From: Bryobacteraceae bacterium
GTDB lineage: Bacteria; Acidobacteriota; Terriglobia; Bryobacterales; Bryobacteraceae
Direction of reading: 5' to 3'
Assembly (NCBI GenBank): GCA_019752335.1
Contig: JAIEMJ010000003.1
Span: 1 to 64,000, forward strand
Length of the DNA: 64,000 bases
Positions 10,301-18,137 of this stretch are shown one piece after another. Both the position numbers and the translations under genes were made by a program. The notes beneath the pieces are model-generated. The model made no database searches and was not told the DNA's origin. It saw nothing but the letters and a program-made list of their open reading frames with translations. Position 1 is the first letter of the stretch. Each line of letters begins with the position of its first letter.

Positions 10301-10430
10301 TAGGGGTAACATCAGGCACTGCATCAATCGGCAAGCGCCCCAGGCTGTAGATGCCCACTCCGACGAGCAAGAGCGTGAGAACAATCACGAGGAAACGATA
10401 TTTGAGGGCGAACTCAACCAAGTTGTGCAT
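7353..10430 (-). CDS. czcA: CzcA/CusA-type heavy-metal RND efflux pump
   Basis: The 1025-residue protein matches the usual RND pump length, with 12 predicted membrane helices and two large periplasmic loops. It begins MHNLVEFALKYRFLVIVLTL and has the RND loop PDVTPNQVLIITRAPGLGPVE. TM4 carries DFGLIVDGSVVMIEN (about 394-408), whose paired Asp residues are the proton-relay signature of the heavy-metal RND class. The pump should form an inner-membrane trimer driven by the proton gradient and work with CzcB and CzcC across both membranes. The exact metal (Co, Zn, Cd, Ni or Cu/Ag) cannot be fixed from motifs alone; the P1B-4 ATPase nearby favours Co/Zn. It starts 3 nt after the czcB stop. Confidence 0.95.
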   Translation of the reverse strand: MHNLVEFALKYRFLVIVLTLLLVGVGIYSLGRLPIDAVPDVTPNQVLIITRAPGLGPVEVERFITFSVESAMSGLPGIQTIRSTSRFGLSVVYVFFDESMDIYFARRLVLERLPQAREAIPAGFGTPEMGPISIGLGEIYQFEVKGNTSPMELRSVLDWDIAYKLRSLPGVVEVNSFGGELKTYEVQLETDKMVGYNISLQDVVTALESNNSAKGGAYIEHNGEQQVIRGEGLVETLSDIGNVIVKTSEGGVPVFIRNLGAVSFSPRVRQGAVTRDGRGEVVTGVVLMLIGENSRAVAQRIGEEMEKIKKSLPPGITIDNYYNRTDLVQKTIRTVSQNLIEGGILVIVVLLLLLGNFRGGLIVASAIPLAMLAAFTGMLYAGLSGNLMSLGAIDFGLIVDGSVVMIENVVRKLAERKDGETMSPRHTILEAGKEVAKPVFFGVLIIMLVYLPILSLRGVEGKMFRPMALTVIFALAASLVLALTLMPVLASIFFRKGVKEKETWLIKKAHQVYVPVANRAIANRGFVVAVSAVIFAVSVFVASRMGAEFIPRLSEGALAVQAWRLPSVGLTQSVKSTTLIEKTIKKFPEVTTVVSRTGQAEIPTDPMGIEVSDIYVILKPQEEWTTATNREDLIEKMDKELEKDVPGTVFSYSQPIELRMQELIAGVRSDIAISLFGDDLDTLKRKADEIVNVVSQVNGAADTKAEQIAGLPYLRVRIDRSAIARYGINASQVLDVVESLGGKTVGQVLEGQRRFDMQVRFKQSEREDIDRIRNIKVADPQGRLIPLSQLAMIKVEQGPAQISRENIQRRISVETNVRGRDIASFVAEAQRAVNQKVKLPPGYTVTWGGQFQNLQEATQRLVIVVPLALFLIFVVLYTMFNSARLATLIFINVPMAATGGIFALALRGLPFSISAAIGFIALFGVAVLNGVVLVSYINDLRRDGMSPQEAAIRGAEIRLRPVLMTALVASLGFIPMALGHGAGAEVQRPLATVVIGGLVTSTLLTLLVLPAIYPWFDKDSTDVEL

Positions 10431-10433
10431 GGA

Positions 10434-11702
10434 TTATTCCGCCTCTCCAATTCGGCCCCGAAGGAGCAATGACTTCAGATCGAAGCTTCCCGTCGTTACA
10501 ACCGTCTCCTTCGGTTTCAGTCCACTGACAATCTCGACCCACTCGCCGTCGCGTACCCCTACAACCACGTTGCGGCGTTCAAACTCGTTAGCAGACAATG
10601 CAATAAAGACCACTGGCTGATCATCGATCTGCTGAATCGCAGTGGATGGTATCATCGTCGCGGTTCGTCCTTGTGGGGTAGGAATGGCGATCGTGGCAAA
10701 CATATCCACTTTGAGGCGGCCAGACGGGTTAGCCACTTCGCACCTGACTTTTGTGGTCCTGGTCTTTGGGTCAAGTACGTCGCTGATATAGGTAATGCGG
10801 CCCTGAAACACCTCTCCTGGGAAAGCATCTACGGATACCTTGACGAGTAGGTTCTTTCGTACTGCGGCAATGTCCTTTTCATAAACATCTGCCTGCACCC
10901 ACACAGTAGAGAGATCAGAGATTGTAAAGATCTCTCGATCGGCCGCGACGACTTCGCCTTGGGCAAGATCATACTTTGTGATAACTCCACCGATCGGAGC
11001 ACGAACCGGCGTGCGTGAGACTTCGCGGTGTTCCCGCCCCGTCTGAATGGCTTCTTTGATGTCGGCATCCGTTAGGCCATACCTGTGCATCTTCTCCTCG
11101 ATCCGGGCCAACTCCGCTCGTTGCGTATTGATCGCCGCTAGGCCGCCTGCGTGCTCTGCGCTACGGCGCTCGACTTCCGCCTGGGCAACTGCGCCAAGGG
11201 CTACAAGGTTGCGTGCGCGGTCCAAGGACTTCTCCGCTGCCTCTGCATCAGCATTCGCTTTAGAGATAGCTGCAAGTCCAACGTTGTACTGACCGAGAAG
11301 CTCGCCGAGTTCGATGTTGTCGTAGACGGCGAGCACCTGATTTGTGCGGACAGTATCCCCGAGAGTGACGTTGACGTCAAGAATCCGGCCCTGCGTCAGA
11401 GGCCGAATGTGAGCCACCCTGGTCTCATTAGGACCGATACTGCCCGTCACCTGCAGCGTTTCGATCACATTCCGCAGCTCCGCCTGCTGTTTCGTCAGAC
11501 CTATGTTCTTTTGAGCCTCCGGATCGAGCTTCAGCGGTTTGTTCGCGTCCTCGGCCTTCGCGTCCTCTTTGGCAGCGCCTTTATCAGTGGTCGCGGAGGC
11601 GACCTGCCGGGAGCCCATCCGCATCCAGATGTCGACACCGACCAGCCCCCCCACTATCAGGAGAGCGGCACCCAATATGCGATTTCGATTCTTATCGGTC
11701 AT
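10434..11702 (-). CDS. czcB: CzcB-type periplasmic adaptor of the metal RND pump
   Basis: The start ATG 11702 gives MTDKNRNRILGAALLIVGGL, an N-terminal membrane anchor, and a product of about 422 residues. A linker rich in Ala/Lys/Asp follows, then a lipoyl half (HIRPLTQGRILDVNVTLGDT), a long alpha-hairpin with many Ala/Glu, the second lipoyl half (TPVRAPIGGVITKYDLAQGE) and a beta-barrel domain (SVDAFPGEVFQGRITYISD). This is the standard adaptor layout that bridges CzcA and the outer-membrane channel CzcC. The gene lies 13 nt after the czcC stop and 3 nt before czcA. No C-terminal His/Cys metal-binding extension is visible. Confidence 0.93.
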   Translation of the reverse strand: MTDKNRNRILGAALLIVGGLVGVDIWMRMGSRQVASATTDKGAAKEDAKAEDANKPLKLDPEAQKNIGLTKQQAELRNVIETLQVTGSIGPNETRVAHIRPLTQGRILDVNVTLGDTVRTNQVLAVYDNIELGELLGQYNVGLAAISKANADAEAAEKSLDRARNLVALGAVAQAEVERRSAEHAGGLAAINTQRAELARIEEKMHRYGLTDADIKEAIQTGREHREVSRTPVRAPIGGVITKYDLAQGEVVAADREIFTISDLSTVWVQADVYEKDIAAVRKNLLVKVSVDAFPGEVFQGRITYISDVLDPKTRTTKVRCEVANPSGRLKVDMFATIAIPTPQGRTATMIPSTAIQQIDDQPVVFIALSANEFERRNVVVGVRDGEWVEIVSGLKPKETVVTTGSFDLKSLLLRGRIGEAE

Positions 11703-11715
11703 TCTTGTTTGGCTC

Positions 11716-13041
11716 CTACGGAAGTTCCACGCCAATGGCGCGTTCGAGTTCAACGACGGACAGATAGTATTCACGAAGTACGTCAGTGTAGGCTCGCTGC
11801 GTGTCAACGAGTCTCCGCTGTTCATTCAGGACGTCGAAGAGGCGCAGTTCACCGGCGGTATATGCAGCGCGGATGATTCTTACGTTGTCCTGGGACTGGT
11901 TCAATACTGTGCCCTCAAAGATCGAACGGGCTTGTTTGGCGGCCTCAAATCGGCGATACGCAGACGTCACTTCTTGCGCTACGACCTGCTCAAGATACTG
12001 GCTCCGAAGTTTCGCCGACGTAGTGCGCGCCTCCGCGGCCTGGATATTGCCTTGGTTTCGGTTGCGAAAAGGTAAGACAATGGACACACCGGCGGTCAGC
12101 ATTTTGTCGAGATCCCGGATCGGCACCACGGCTCCTGCCCGATTTGTTCCGAACTGATCGAAGAGGTCGTTCGTACGCGTAAACCGGACGCTACCGACGA
12201 GGTTAGGGACTGCTTCAGCCTTAAATGCCCTAACTTCGGAATCGCGGAGGGACTGCTCTATTCTGGTGGCTGCCAGATCCGGTCGAGCCTGAGATGCTCT
12301 TGCGAGCGCTTCGGCTAACGTGATGCCTGTTTGCCAGCTAACGAGATCTCCGCGAAGCTGAAGAGTTTGGTCAAGGCTGATTCCCACCAGCGGCTTGATC
12401 GCAAGAACATTGCGAAGAACTTGGTTTTCAACGAGTGCACGATCCGACTGCAGCCGACCTACATCCACTTGCAACAAACCTTGATCCACCGCAGGCGCTT
12501 CCCCTTGCCGGACTCTTGCCTGAGTGACTCGAAGCGTTTCACTGTTTAAGCCCAACAATTCCTCGGTGAACTGAAGGTTTCGGATCGCCGCGAGAGCCTC
12601 TGCATACTTCGATTTCACGTCACTGCGTATCTGCCTCTCACGGTCCGCAATCTCAAGCTCGGCGAGCTTCACGCCCCATTCAGAAACTTCGACCCTGCGT
12701 TGCCGTTTTCCACCCAACTCGAAAATGTGGCTGTACCCAATCGAGACTTCGCGAAGATTTGGGCCGCTTCCGACCGGGGCGCCATCGCCGTAACTCATGT
12801 CGATCGCTGGATTTGTCCTAAAGGCTGACTGTCGAAGTAGCCCTTGAGCTTCGGTCAGACGCTGTCGAGTAGCCAGCAGATCGGAGTTCTGACGAAAGGC
12901 CAGATCCACCAATTGCTCGATTGCTGTTCCCCGCGCCTGATCGAGATAGGATGCCGAGGGAGTCGGAGCCTGCCCAAACGCGCTCGAAGAGACTAGCGCA
13001 GTGACGAAGAGTAGAGCGGATCGCTCAGTTCCGATTTTCAT
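11716..13041 (-). CDS. czcC: CzcC-type outer-membrane efflux channel (TolC family)
   Basis: The protein has 441 residues with signal peptide MKIGTERSALLFVTALVSSSAFGQ. Two repeats of the TolC-type outer-membrane factor fold follow, each with a long coiled-coil region (LLATRQRLTEAQGLLRQSAF; then ARVRQGEAPAVDQGLLQVDV). The start ATG 13041 lies inside the end of the upstream sigma-like gene (17-nt overlap) and has AAAGGA upstream, which suggests translational coupling. It forms the outer-membrane exit duct for the CzcBA complex. Its position at the head of czcCBA follows the classical gene order. Confidence 0.92.
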   Translation of the reverse strand: MKIGTERSALLFVTALVSSSAFGQAPTPSASYLDQARGTAIEQLVDLAFRQNSDLLATRQRLTEAQGLLRQSAFRTNPAIDMSYGDGAPVGSGPNLREVSIGYSHIFELGGKRQRRVEVSEWGVKLAELEIADRERQIRSDVKSKYAEALAAIRNLQFTEELLGLNSETLRVTQARVRQGEAPAVDQGLLQVDVGRLQSDRALVENQVLRNVLAIKPLVGISLDQTLQLRGDLVSWQTGITLAEALARASQARPDLAATRIEQSLRDSEVRAFKAEAVPNLVGSVRFTRTNDLFDQFGTNRAGAVVPIRDLDKMLTAGVSIVLPFRNRNQGNIQAAEARTTSAKLRSQYLEQVVAQEVTSAYRRFEAAKQARSIFEGTVLNQSQDNVRIIRAAYTAGELRLFDVLNEQRRLVDTQRAYTDVLREYYLSVVELERAIGVELP

Positions 13042-13567
13042 TTATGATTCCTTTAGCTAATTGCAGTAGGTGTTGACGAGCGACAAACAGATCAGCGCGG
13101 ACATCCTCCTCCCCGCGACCAAGCACGTAGGCAACTTGCTCGGGCGAGAGCCCGCCAACCTCGCGCAATACGAGCAGAACCCTATCGTGCCAACACAATT
13201 TCCTGAGTATCCGGAGCGTAGCTTCGCGGCTATCGCGGCTGGGCGCCTCAAAGAACTTAAGGAGTCCGCATAGGGCCACTCGCCGGCGAAGCCGACTGCA
13301 CTCCGCCAACGCTAGCTTTATTAGCTCTAGCCATGGCTGAGGACTGTTTTCGACCCGGCAGTACGCCCTCGCAAAAGCTTCGATACTTGCTTCCGTCGCC
13401 AAGGTTCCGCTGCCGAGCAATGCCGATAGAACGCTATGAACCTTGTCGGCGTAGTCTAAAACGAGCGTCCGAAACGCAGCAGATTCCCCGGCGTCACCCG
13501 GTTTGCCCCTAGCAGTACCCAATGGCGGCCCGAATGCCCCCGGCAGGGTTGTGTATGGCACATGCAT
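13025..13567 (-). CDS. Divergent sigma-70/ECF-like protein heading the czc operon
   Basis: The 180-residue product starts at ATG 13567, which has TTTTGGAGG five bases upstream. The C-terminal half resembles sigma region 4: an LCWHDRVLLVLREVGGLSPE core, then EQVAYVLGRGEEDVRADLFV, matching the 'E(I/V)A..L....G(T/E)V...L.RAR' helix-turn-helix pattern. The N-terminal half (YADKVHSVLSALLGSG) is only loosely like region 2 and lacks a clear promoter-melting segment. It may be a true but diverged ECF factor, or a regulator that kept only the DNA-binding part. The overlap with czcC implies it controls, or is controlled with, the efflux genes. Confidence 0.6.
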   Translation of the reverse strand: MHVPYTTLPGAFGPPLGTARGKPGDAGESAAFRTLVLDYADKVHSVLSALLGSGTLATEASIEAFARAYCRVENSPQPWLELIKLALAECSRLRRRVALCGLLKFFEAPSRDSREATLRILRKLCWHDRVLLVLREVGGLSPEQVAYVLGRGEEDVRADLFVARQHLLQLAKGIINENRN

Positions 13568-13670
13568 ATTGCCTCCAAAAGACTTTGCGGCCGAGGCGAC
13601 AAAGCCCCGGTGACGCGGATTGCACAGGGAGACACACGCGCCCTTTCAGACGCGAACTAGATGCAGAGTT

Positions 13671-13967
13671 TTAGGCCTTGGGAGGGTGAAAGGGTACGAG
13701 GGGGTCGGTTGGAAAGACTTTGGGATCGCCTTCGTCCGTAAGGTTGATCAATTGGAACTGAACGACGACTTCCGGGGGAGCAGCGAGGACGATATGACCG
13801 CAGCAAGCGAAGCAGTCGTGGCTCGAAGTTGGGCAAGCGTCGTCCGAATTGGACTGGGCCGGTGAGAACGGAGTGCGGGCCTGGAGGTCAAAATTGACAA
13901 AATTCAACGCGGATACGAACAGCAGCAGAATCGCCGCCGCACGCCATAATTTAGATCCACGTTCCAC
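13671..13967 (-). CDS. Small exported Cys-rich protein at the head of the metal operon
   Basis: This is a 98-residue frame starting at GTG 13967. A hydrophobic N-terminal segment (WRAAAILLLFVSALNFVNF) suggests a signal peptide or anchor. The mature part contains a compact Cys/His cluster, CPTSSHDCFACCGH, with four Cys and two His within 14 residues, suited to binding a soft metal. I do not recognise a named family. It lies about 100 nt upstream of the sigma-like gene on the same strand. A metal-sensing or metal-binding role in the periplasm is inferred from the cluster and the neighbours. Confidence 0.6.
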   Translation of the reverse strand: MERGSKLWRAAAILLLFVSALNFVNFDLQARTPFSPAQSNSDDACPTSSHDCFACCGHIVLAAPPEVVVQFQLINLTDEGDPKVFPTDPLVPFHPPKA

Positions 13968-14508
13968 CAGCTTCAGCTTAGCACACGAAATTTTCTACGC
14001 AAGGTGCATTCCGAAGTGCCTGGTGCCTTGCGGTCCGAGAACGCCGGAGGAAGTCACGAGTGGAAGTCCGGGCGCGCGGGGTTCCCGCAGCCTTGCTTGC
14101 GGGCAATCGAAAAACCTCTTCGAATTACGAAGACCCCTCATGGCGTCTCCGGGAACTCCTTACAGGCGTGGCTCAACAGCGCACATCTTTTTCATAGGGA
14201 GCATGCCAGCAGGGAGAGAAGTTCCTCCAAGACTTTCCAAAGCGCTGCTTCTAATTCTGTGCCGATGCGAAAGAAACGATCGACAGAAACCCCATCGTCA
14301 CATGAATTTAGACGCCAATGGGCTGGTCATTCCACCGGACTCATTGGGTTCTTCCGTAATGTTCGTAACTGCCGGAGACTCAGTCGCACTCGTCTTGCGA
14401 GCTGAGGCATCGCTGTGGTGGAAGATCTTTCGCGATGGGAAACTCGCGAACCTGCCAGTCGAGGGGCGACTGATGGCGCCAGCGTATGAGATGAATCAGG
14501 CGGGCCCG
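13968..14508. other. Non-coding stretch upstream of the metal cluster
   Basis: I see no frame here with a recognisable family on either strand. Long open frames exist on the plus strand, but they run antisense through both neighbours and have no domain pattern. The region probably holds the promoter of the metal operon near its left end. No clear palindrome or metal-regulator box stood out. Confidence 0.5.
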
Positions 14509-15189
14509 CTATCGGGGATAGGGCGGAAAGGCTCTCGAGATGCAGTCTCGGTACCATCGACATACCCATGCTTCTGGAATTCTGCCACTGGTTTGCCGTG
14601 CTTCCCCCGTCACCTGGCAAAAATCCTTCAGTTCCTTTCGATATGCCTCCGCGGCACAAGCGCGCATGTCGGTCATGGCTTCAGATGCATGGCTCACGAT
14701 GTTCATCAGAATCCGGCGTTCGTAAGGTAAATCCCCTTTAGGCTCCAAGCCACGGAGAACCAGGCGCCGCTCCTCCTTAATCTGGTTCAGTTGGGGCAAA
14801 TCTTCGACTCGCGCGCCATACCAATCTCCGAGCCACGTTCTCAATGCGTCGCTTTCGCGGCGCTGTTTCGATACTTCCTCCTGGCAATAGGATTTGAGTT
14901 CCTCACGCACTCCACCATTACTGCACGTCGCTAGAATTTCTATGTCGAGTTCGCCGTGGGCCAATGATTCAATGAGCAAGCGGCGGTCATTGCCGGAAGA
15001 GGGAGCCTGTGGAACGCGCGCCGGAGTTGCTTTTCGGCACCCGCAAAAGGAAAGGAGCCCGAAGAACACCAGCAAGCAGCACGCCCGTACGCTGCGATGC
15101 TCCTGAAACTGCCGCAGGAGCCGGTGAGAACTCGCACCGGCTATTCGGACATCTCTTTGGCCCTTCCGATTCGATCTGGCGTAGCTCAT
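14509..15189 (-). CDS. DUF305-like helical lipoprotein with conserved Cys residues
   Basis: A frame of about 226 residues, taken from ATG 15189. Near residue 40-50 a hydrophobic stretch ends in a lipobox-like LLSFCGCRK, so the start may lie nearer to that segment. Two helical repeats follow: ESLAHGELDIEILATCSNGG...LKSYCQEEVSKQRRESDALR ending WLGDWYG, and ASEAMTDMRACAAE...LKDFCQ. The spacing and the 'LRTWLGDWYG' end resemble DUF305 four-helix proteins, which often sit in metal-resistance loci. The usual His-pair positions appear to hold Cys here. The family call is tentative; a periplasmic metal-related role is inference. Confidence 0.5.
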   Translation of the reverse strand: MSYARSNRKGQRDVRIAGASSHRLLRQFQEHRSVRACCLLVFFGLLSFCGCRKATPARVPQAPSSGNDRRLLIESLAHGELDIEILATCSNGGVREELKSYCQEEVSKQRRESDALRTWLGDWYGARVEDLPQLNQIKEERRLVLRGLEPKGDLPYERRILMNIVSHASEAMTDMRACAAEAYRKELKDFCQVTGEARQTSGRIPEAWVCRWYRDCISRAFPPYPR

Positions 15190-15531
15190 AAGGCTAAGGG
15201 TCCTGGCGCCCGCAGCCGCGCGGCGACTCCCAGCACTATTTGTAGGACGGCTCACAAGTCGCGCGTCAAACCCTTCCAGAGTACTACGCGATGGCATTTT
15301 CGCAAGTCAAACAGAAAGGCGATCACATTCGACGTGGCCAAGTGAGAGTGCTGAGGTTGCACAAGGACTGACAATTTCGGCTGACAACACGGGGCCGCCC
15401 TTTGAACCCCGAGGTCCGTCACATTCTCGACGCTGGCGGCACAAAACTGGCGGTCTATTGACACCGCTTTGCTCTCAACTGCCTTCCAAGCAGGAAAGGG
15501 GAAAGGAACCACGCGTGCTCAGCTTTTTGGC

Positions 15532-15876
15532 ATGGCGGATTCAATCGCAGGGGTGGGGAAAGATATACAGACGTATCTAGATCTTCTTAGTCTGCGACAG
15601 AAGTTGACCGTTTCAAACATCGCCAATGCCGACACGCCGGGTTATAAGACCCAAGACATCGAATTTCAAGAGGAATTCAGGGCGGCCCTACACGGTGAGT
15701 CGTCACCTCGGATTATCGAGGCTCGCGGCCTAGTCGTCAAGAACGACGGGAATAATGTCTCGCTGGACCGGGAGGCGCGAATGTTATCCGAAACCGCTCT
15801 ACGGTTTAACATCGGAGTAGCGCTACTAAAGGGCGAGATCGAGGATATCCGAAAGGCAATCCGCTCGGATTCTTGA
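15532..15876 (+). CDS. flgB: FlgB-like flagellar rod protein, isolated
   Basis: The ATG at 15532 opens a 114-residue protein whose N-terminal helix LDLLSLRQKLTVSNIANADT followed by PGYKTQDIEF is the flagellar rod/hook signature. The C-terminal end (LSETALRFNIGVALLKGEIE) also fits FlgB, in which both termini form the rod coiled coil. In E. coli FlgB is a proximal rod subunit assembled outside the inner membrane. No flgC, fliE or other flagellar gene is nearby: downstream sequence is a repeat and IS debris. It is either a remnant of a lost operon or an outlying single gene. Confidence 0.8.
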   Translation: MADSIAGVGKDIQTYLDLLSLRQKLTVSNIANADTPGYKTQDIEFQEEFRAALHGESSPRIIEARGLVVKNDGNNVSLDREARMLSETALRFNIGVALLKGEIEDIRKAIRSDS

Positions 15877-16464
15877 ATGTGATAGGCGGTTCGAAAAGAG
15901 TACCAGCGCGCATGGGTGACGGCCCGCGACGCAACTGGCTGCCATTGCCGCCGCCTGTGTGAGGCCTTCGGCCGCAACTTTCCCCAGAATTGACAAGCGG
16001 AGTAGGGCACGGGCACATAATGACTTTAAAGAGATGTAGCACCAGCTTGATGTGCCGTCCGGATGTTTGCCGTTCATTAGAGATCCCATGATGGATGCGT
16101 TTCGAACTGTTCGTTGCAATACAGAACTTAGTGGCCCACTAAGGTTAGATCGGGAACCCGAGGAGACCGTCACCCCGCACACGAATACAACTCGGCGAGG
16201 AATTGCGGGAAAAAGTGGAAGCGGTCACGCGAGAAGAGCTCTTGAACATCGGCCAAGCGGCGCTAAAAAGTAGATCCCCTCGCGCGCCCGTGGCCTTCCT
16301 TGCTGCCGGAGGTCCTCCCATCCATCGGCAGGTAGCACTTGCTCGTACAGACGCAAAATATCGCCGAACTCCGAGCCGCCCATACATTGAACATAAAATG
16401 CTTTATGTTGCCGACAACGATTACTAAGTGACATTGGGCTGAAGCTGGTCGCGAGGTGCGGAGC
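15877..16464. other. Intergenic stretch without a convincing gene
   Basis: Apart from the repeat copy, this region holds only short frames. One plus-strand frame of 74 codons (16203-16427) contains a helical start REKVEAVTREELLNIGQAAL, but it has no recognisable family and no good ribosome-binding site. It looks like decayed sequence between flgB and the IS110 remnant. Confidence 0.4.
15975..16050 (+). repeat. Degenerate copy of a dispersed intergenic repeat
   Basis: The segment begins AACTTTCCCCAGAATTGACA and continues with AAGCGG. It matches the 5' part of the repeats at 41565 and 41827, and shares a later TAAAG...GTAGCACC block with the second of these. The closing arm TTCTGG found in the other copies is not preserved. 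It lies about 100 nt after the flgB stop. Confidence 0.5.
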
Positions 16465-16985
16465 CTGTGAACGATTCCTAACCGACCGGAGTCTGTGCGG
16501 AGGTTGATTGGTAAGTTGGGGCAGTCAGGCAAGCTGATGTGTTGCTATGAAGCCGGTCCGACGGGCTACGTATTGTATTGGCAACTGACGAACTGGGAGT
16601 GGCATGCCAAGTAATAGAGCCGTCGTTGGTGTCGGTGAAGGCGGGAGACCAGGTGAAGACGGACCGTCGCGACGCCGAGAAGCTGGCGCGTTGTTATCGT
16701 GCCGGGGAGTTGACGCCCGTGTAGGTACCGGACGCGGCGCATGAAGCGCTCCGCGATCTGGTGCGAGCGCTCGAAGCGGCTAAGAAGGATCAGCTTCGCG
16801 ACCGGCACCGGCTGGGCAAGTTCCTGCTGCGTTACGGCAATCGGCCCAGGGATGCGGGCTAGGCCTGGACCAAGAAGTATCTGAACTGGATCGGGTTCAC
16901 GTGCGTTTTCACGAACCGGCGCTAGATCGTGACCGCATTTGCGCGGGAATTGCTCGGCTTCCTGTGGGATATTGCCCGAAGCTCA
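16465..16985 (+). pseudogene. IS110-family transposase remnant
   Basis: Translation across frames gives the IS110/IS116/IS902 N-terminal pattern: VRRLIGKLGQSGKLMCCYEA, GPTGYVLYWQL, then after a frameshift VKAGDQVKTDRRDAEKLARC, YRAGELTPV, a stop, VPDAAHEALRDLVRALEAAK, LGKFLLRYG, another stop and AWTKKYLNWIGFT. The DRRDAEKLAR block is the most diagnostic. Further on, VTAFARELLGFLWDIAR resembles the family C-terminus. Several stops and a frameshift, plus loss of the central region, show it is dead. Its right end runs into the AraC pseudogene. Confidence 0.82.
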
Positions 16986-17944
16986 GTTCATCCTTCTCAC
17001 AGAATCCGCACTTGCGCGTCGGACTCCTCAGGTTAAGGTCAGCTTTCCTTTTCCGCCGGCCACAGATGTCGATTTCTGTACTCGGCAGCGATTGCCCGAT
17101 CCTGGACCTGAATGCCTTACAAAAATAGCTATGATCCGCGAACCCAGTATCCATAGCAATTTGGCTAACCTGCTTCCTCGTGCTCATCAACTGCTCGGCG
17201 GCGCACTCCATACGGACGTCCAAGACAAACTGGTAAACGGACCGTTGAAAACTTCGCTTAAACCGATGCCGAAAGGTATCTACCTGGAGGCCCGCCAAAT
17301 CCGCAAGAACCGCAGCGCACAGAGAAGACTCTGAAACGTTCGCGTAAACGAAGTCCAAGACCAACTTCATAGAAGAGACCGGGAGAGGGTCCTTATAGTC
17401 CGTCGCATGCAAAGGAACGTGCCCTGATTTTCGTAGCGTTTGTCGAACGATCTCGCGAACATACGCCGTTCCGTAGCAATCGCCTATGAGACCTCTATTA
17501 ATAGAGCGGGTTTTTAAATCGCAAACGGCCTGCGCTAATTCTCGATCTCGCAGAGGATACTGTGTGGGGAAATCTAAAATGCGCAAGCCAGACAACTCGC
17601 GCATGAGGCCGGCCCAGGTGCAGCCGGTCAATCGTCAATGTTAAGACTCTCAACGTCCGATTTGCCTTAAGCCGAACTATTGTGTGGTGAGACAGAAGTA
17701 GGACATCCCCTCCTCTGACCCCCGCGCAATTAAAGTCGTCATCTACAGTGGCATCGGGTGGGCACTCTTCGATCAAGACTACCATTGCTCCGGGAGGTCT
17801 ATGACAATAGGCAAAACCTTGGGAATCCAGGTTTCGCTCCATCATCTGATAGGCTTCGCGTCTATGCCCATGAGGTGATATCTCCCCTTCACTAACAGGT
17901 AGATCCAACCGGGTACGGACAGGAGCCCAGTGCATCTGTTCCAT
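16909..17944 (-). pseudogene. AraC-family transcriptional regulator, frameshifted, foreign C-terminus
   Basis: The N-terminal part (ATG 17944, MEQMHWAPVRTRLDLPVSEG) and the DNA-binding part lie in two different frames that meet near 17620-17640. Between them the match to the intact paralogue at 46170-47099 continues, so a single indel split the gene. The AraC domain includes DTFRHRFKRSFQRSVYQFVL and QVSQIAMDTGFADHSYFCKA. After AFRSRIGQ (about 17091) homology stops and the frame runs into IS110-derived sequence to a stop at 16909. It is therefore damaged at both the middle and the end. Its former target is unknown. Confidence 0.75.
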
Positions 17945-18137
17945 TGATGGTCCTCGAATCCCACGAAAAGGTCCTAGAGCTGAAGTGTGTAGCGGTGACC
18001 GCCCAGTGTGTCGCTTGCTTGGTAGCGGCAATCGCCGATGCGAGCGACACAGCAACTGAAAGCTACAGCGTCCTCTTATCTAAGACACACAGCATCTCCC
18101 TTTTCCCGACACTACTTGGACGATTTCTGGGATTAGC

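Noticed and set aside
13849-14730. Plus-strand frame of 293 codons
   Set aside because: It runs antisense through the Cys-rich peptide gene and the lipoprotein gene, has no recognisable domain, and its composition follows the opposite-strand codons.
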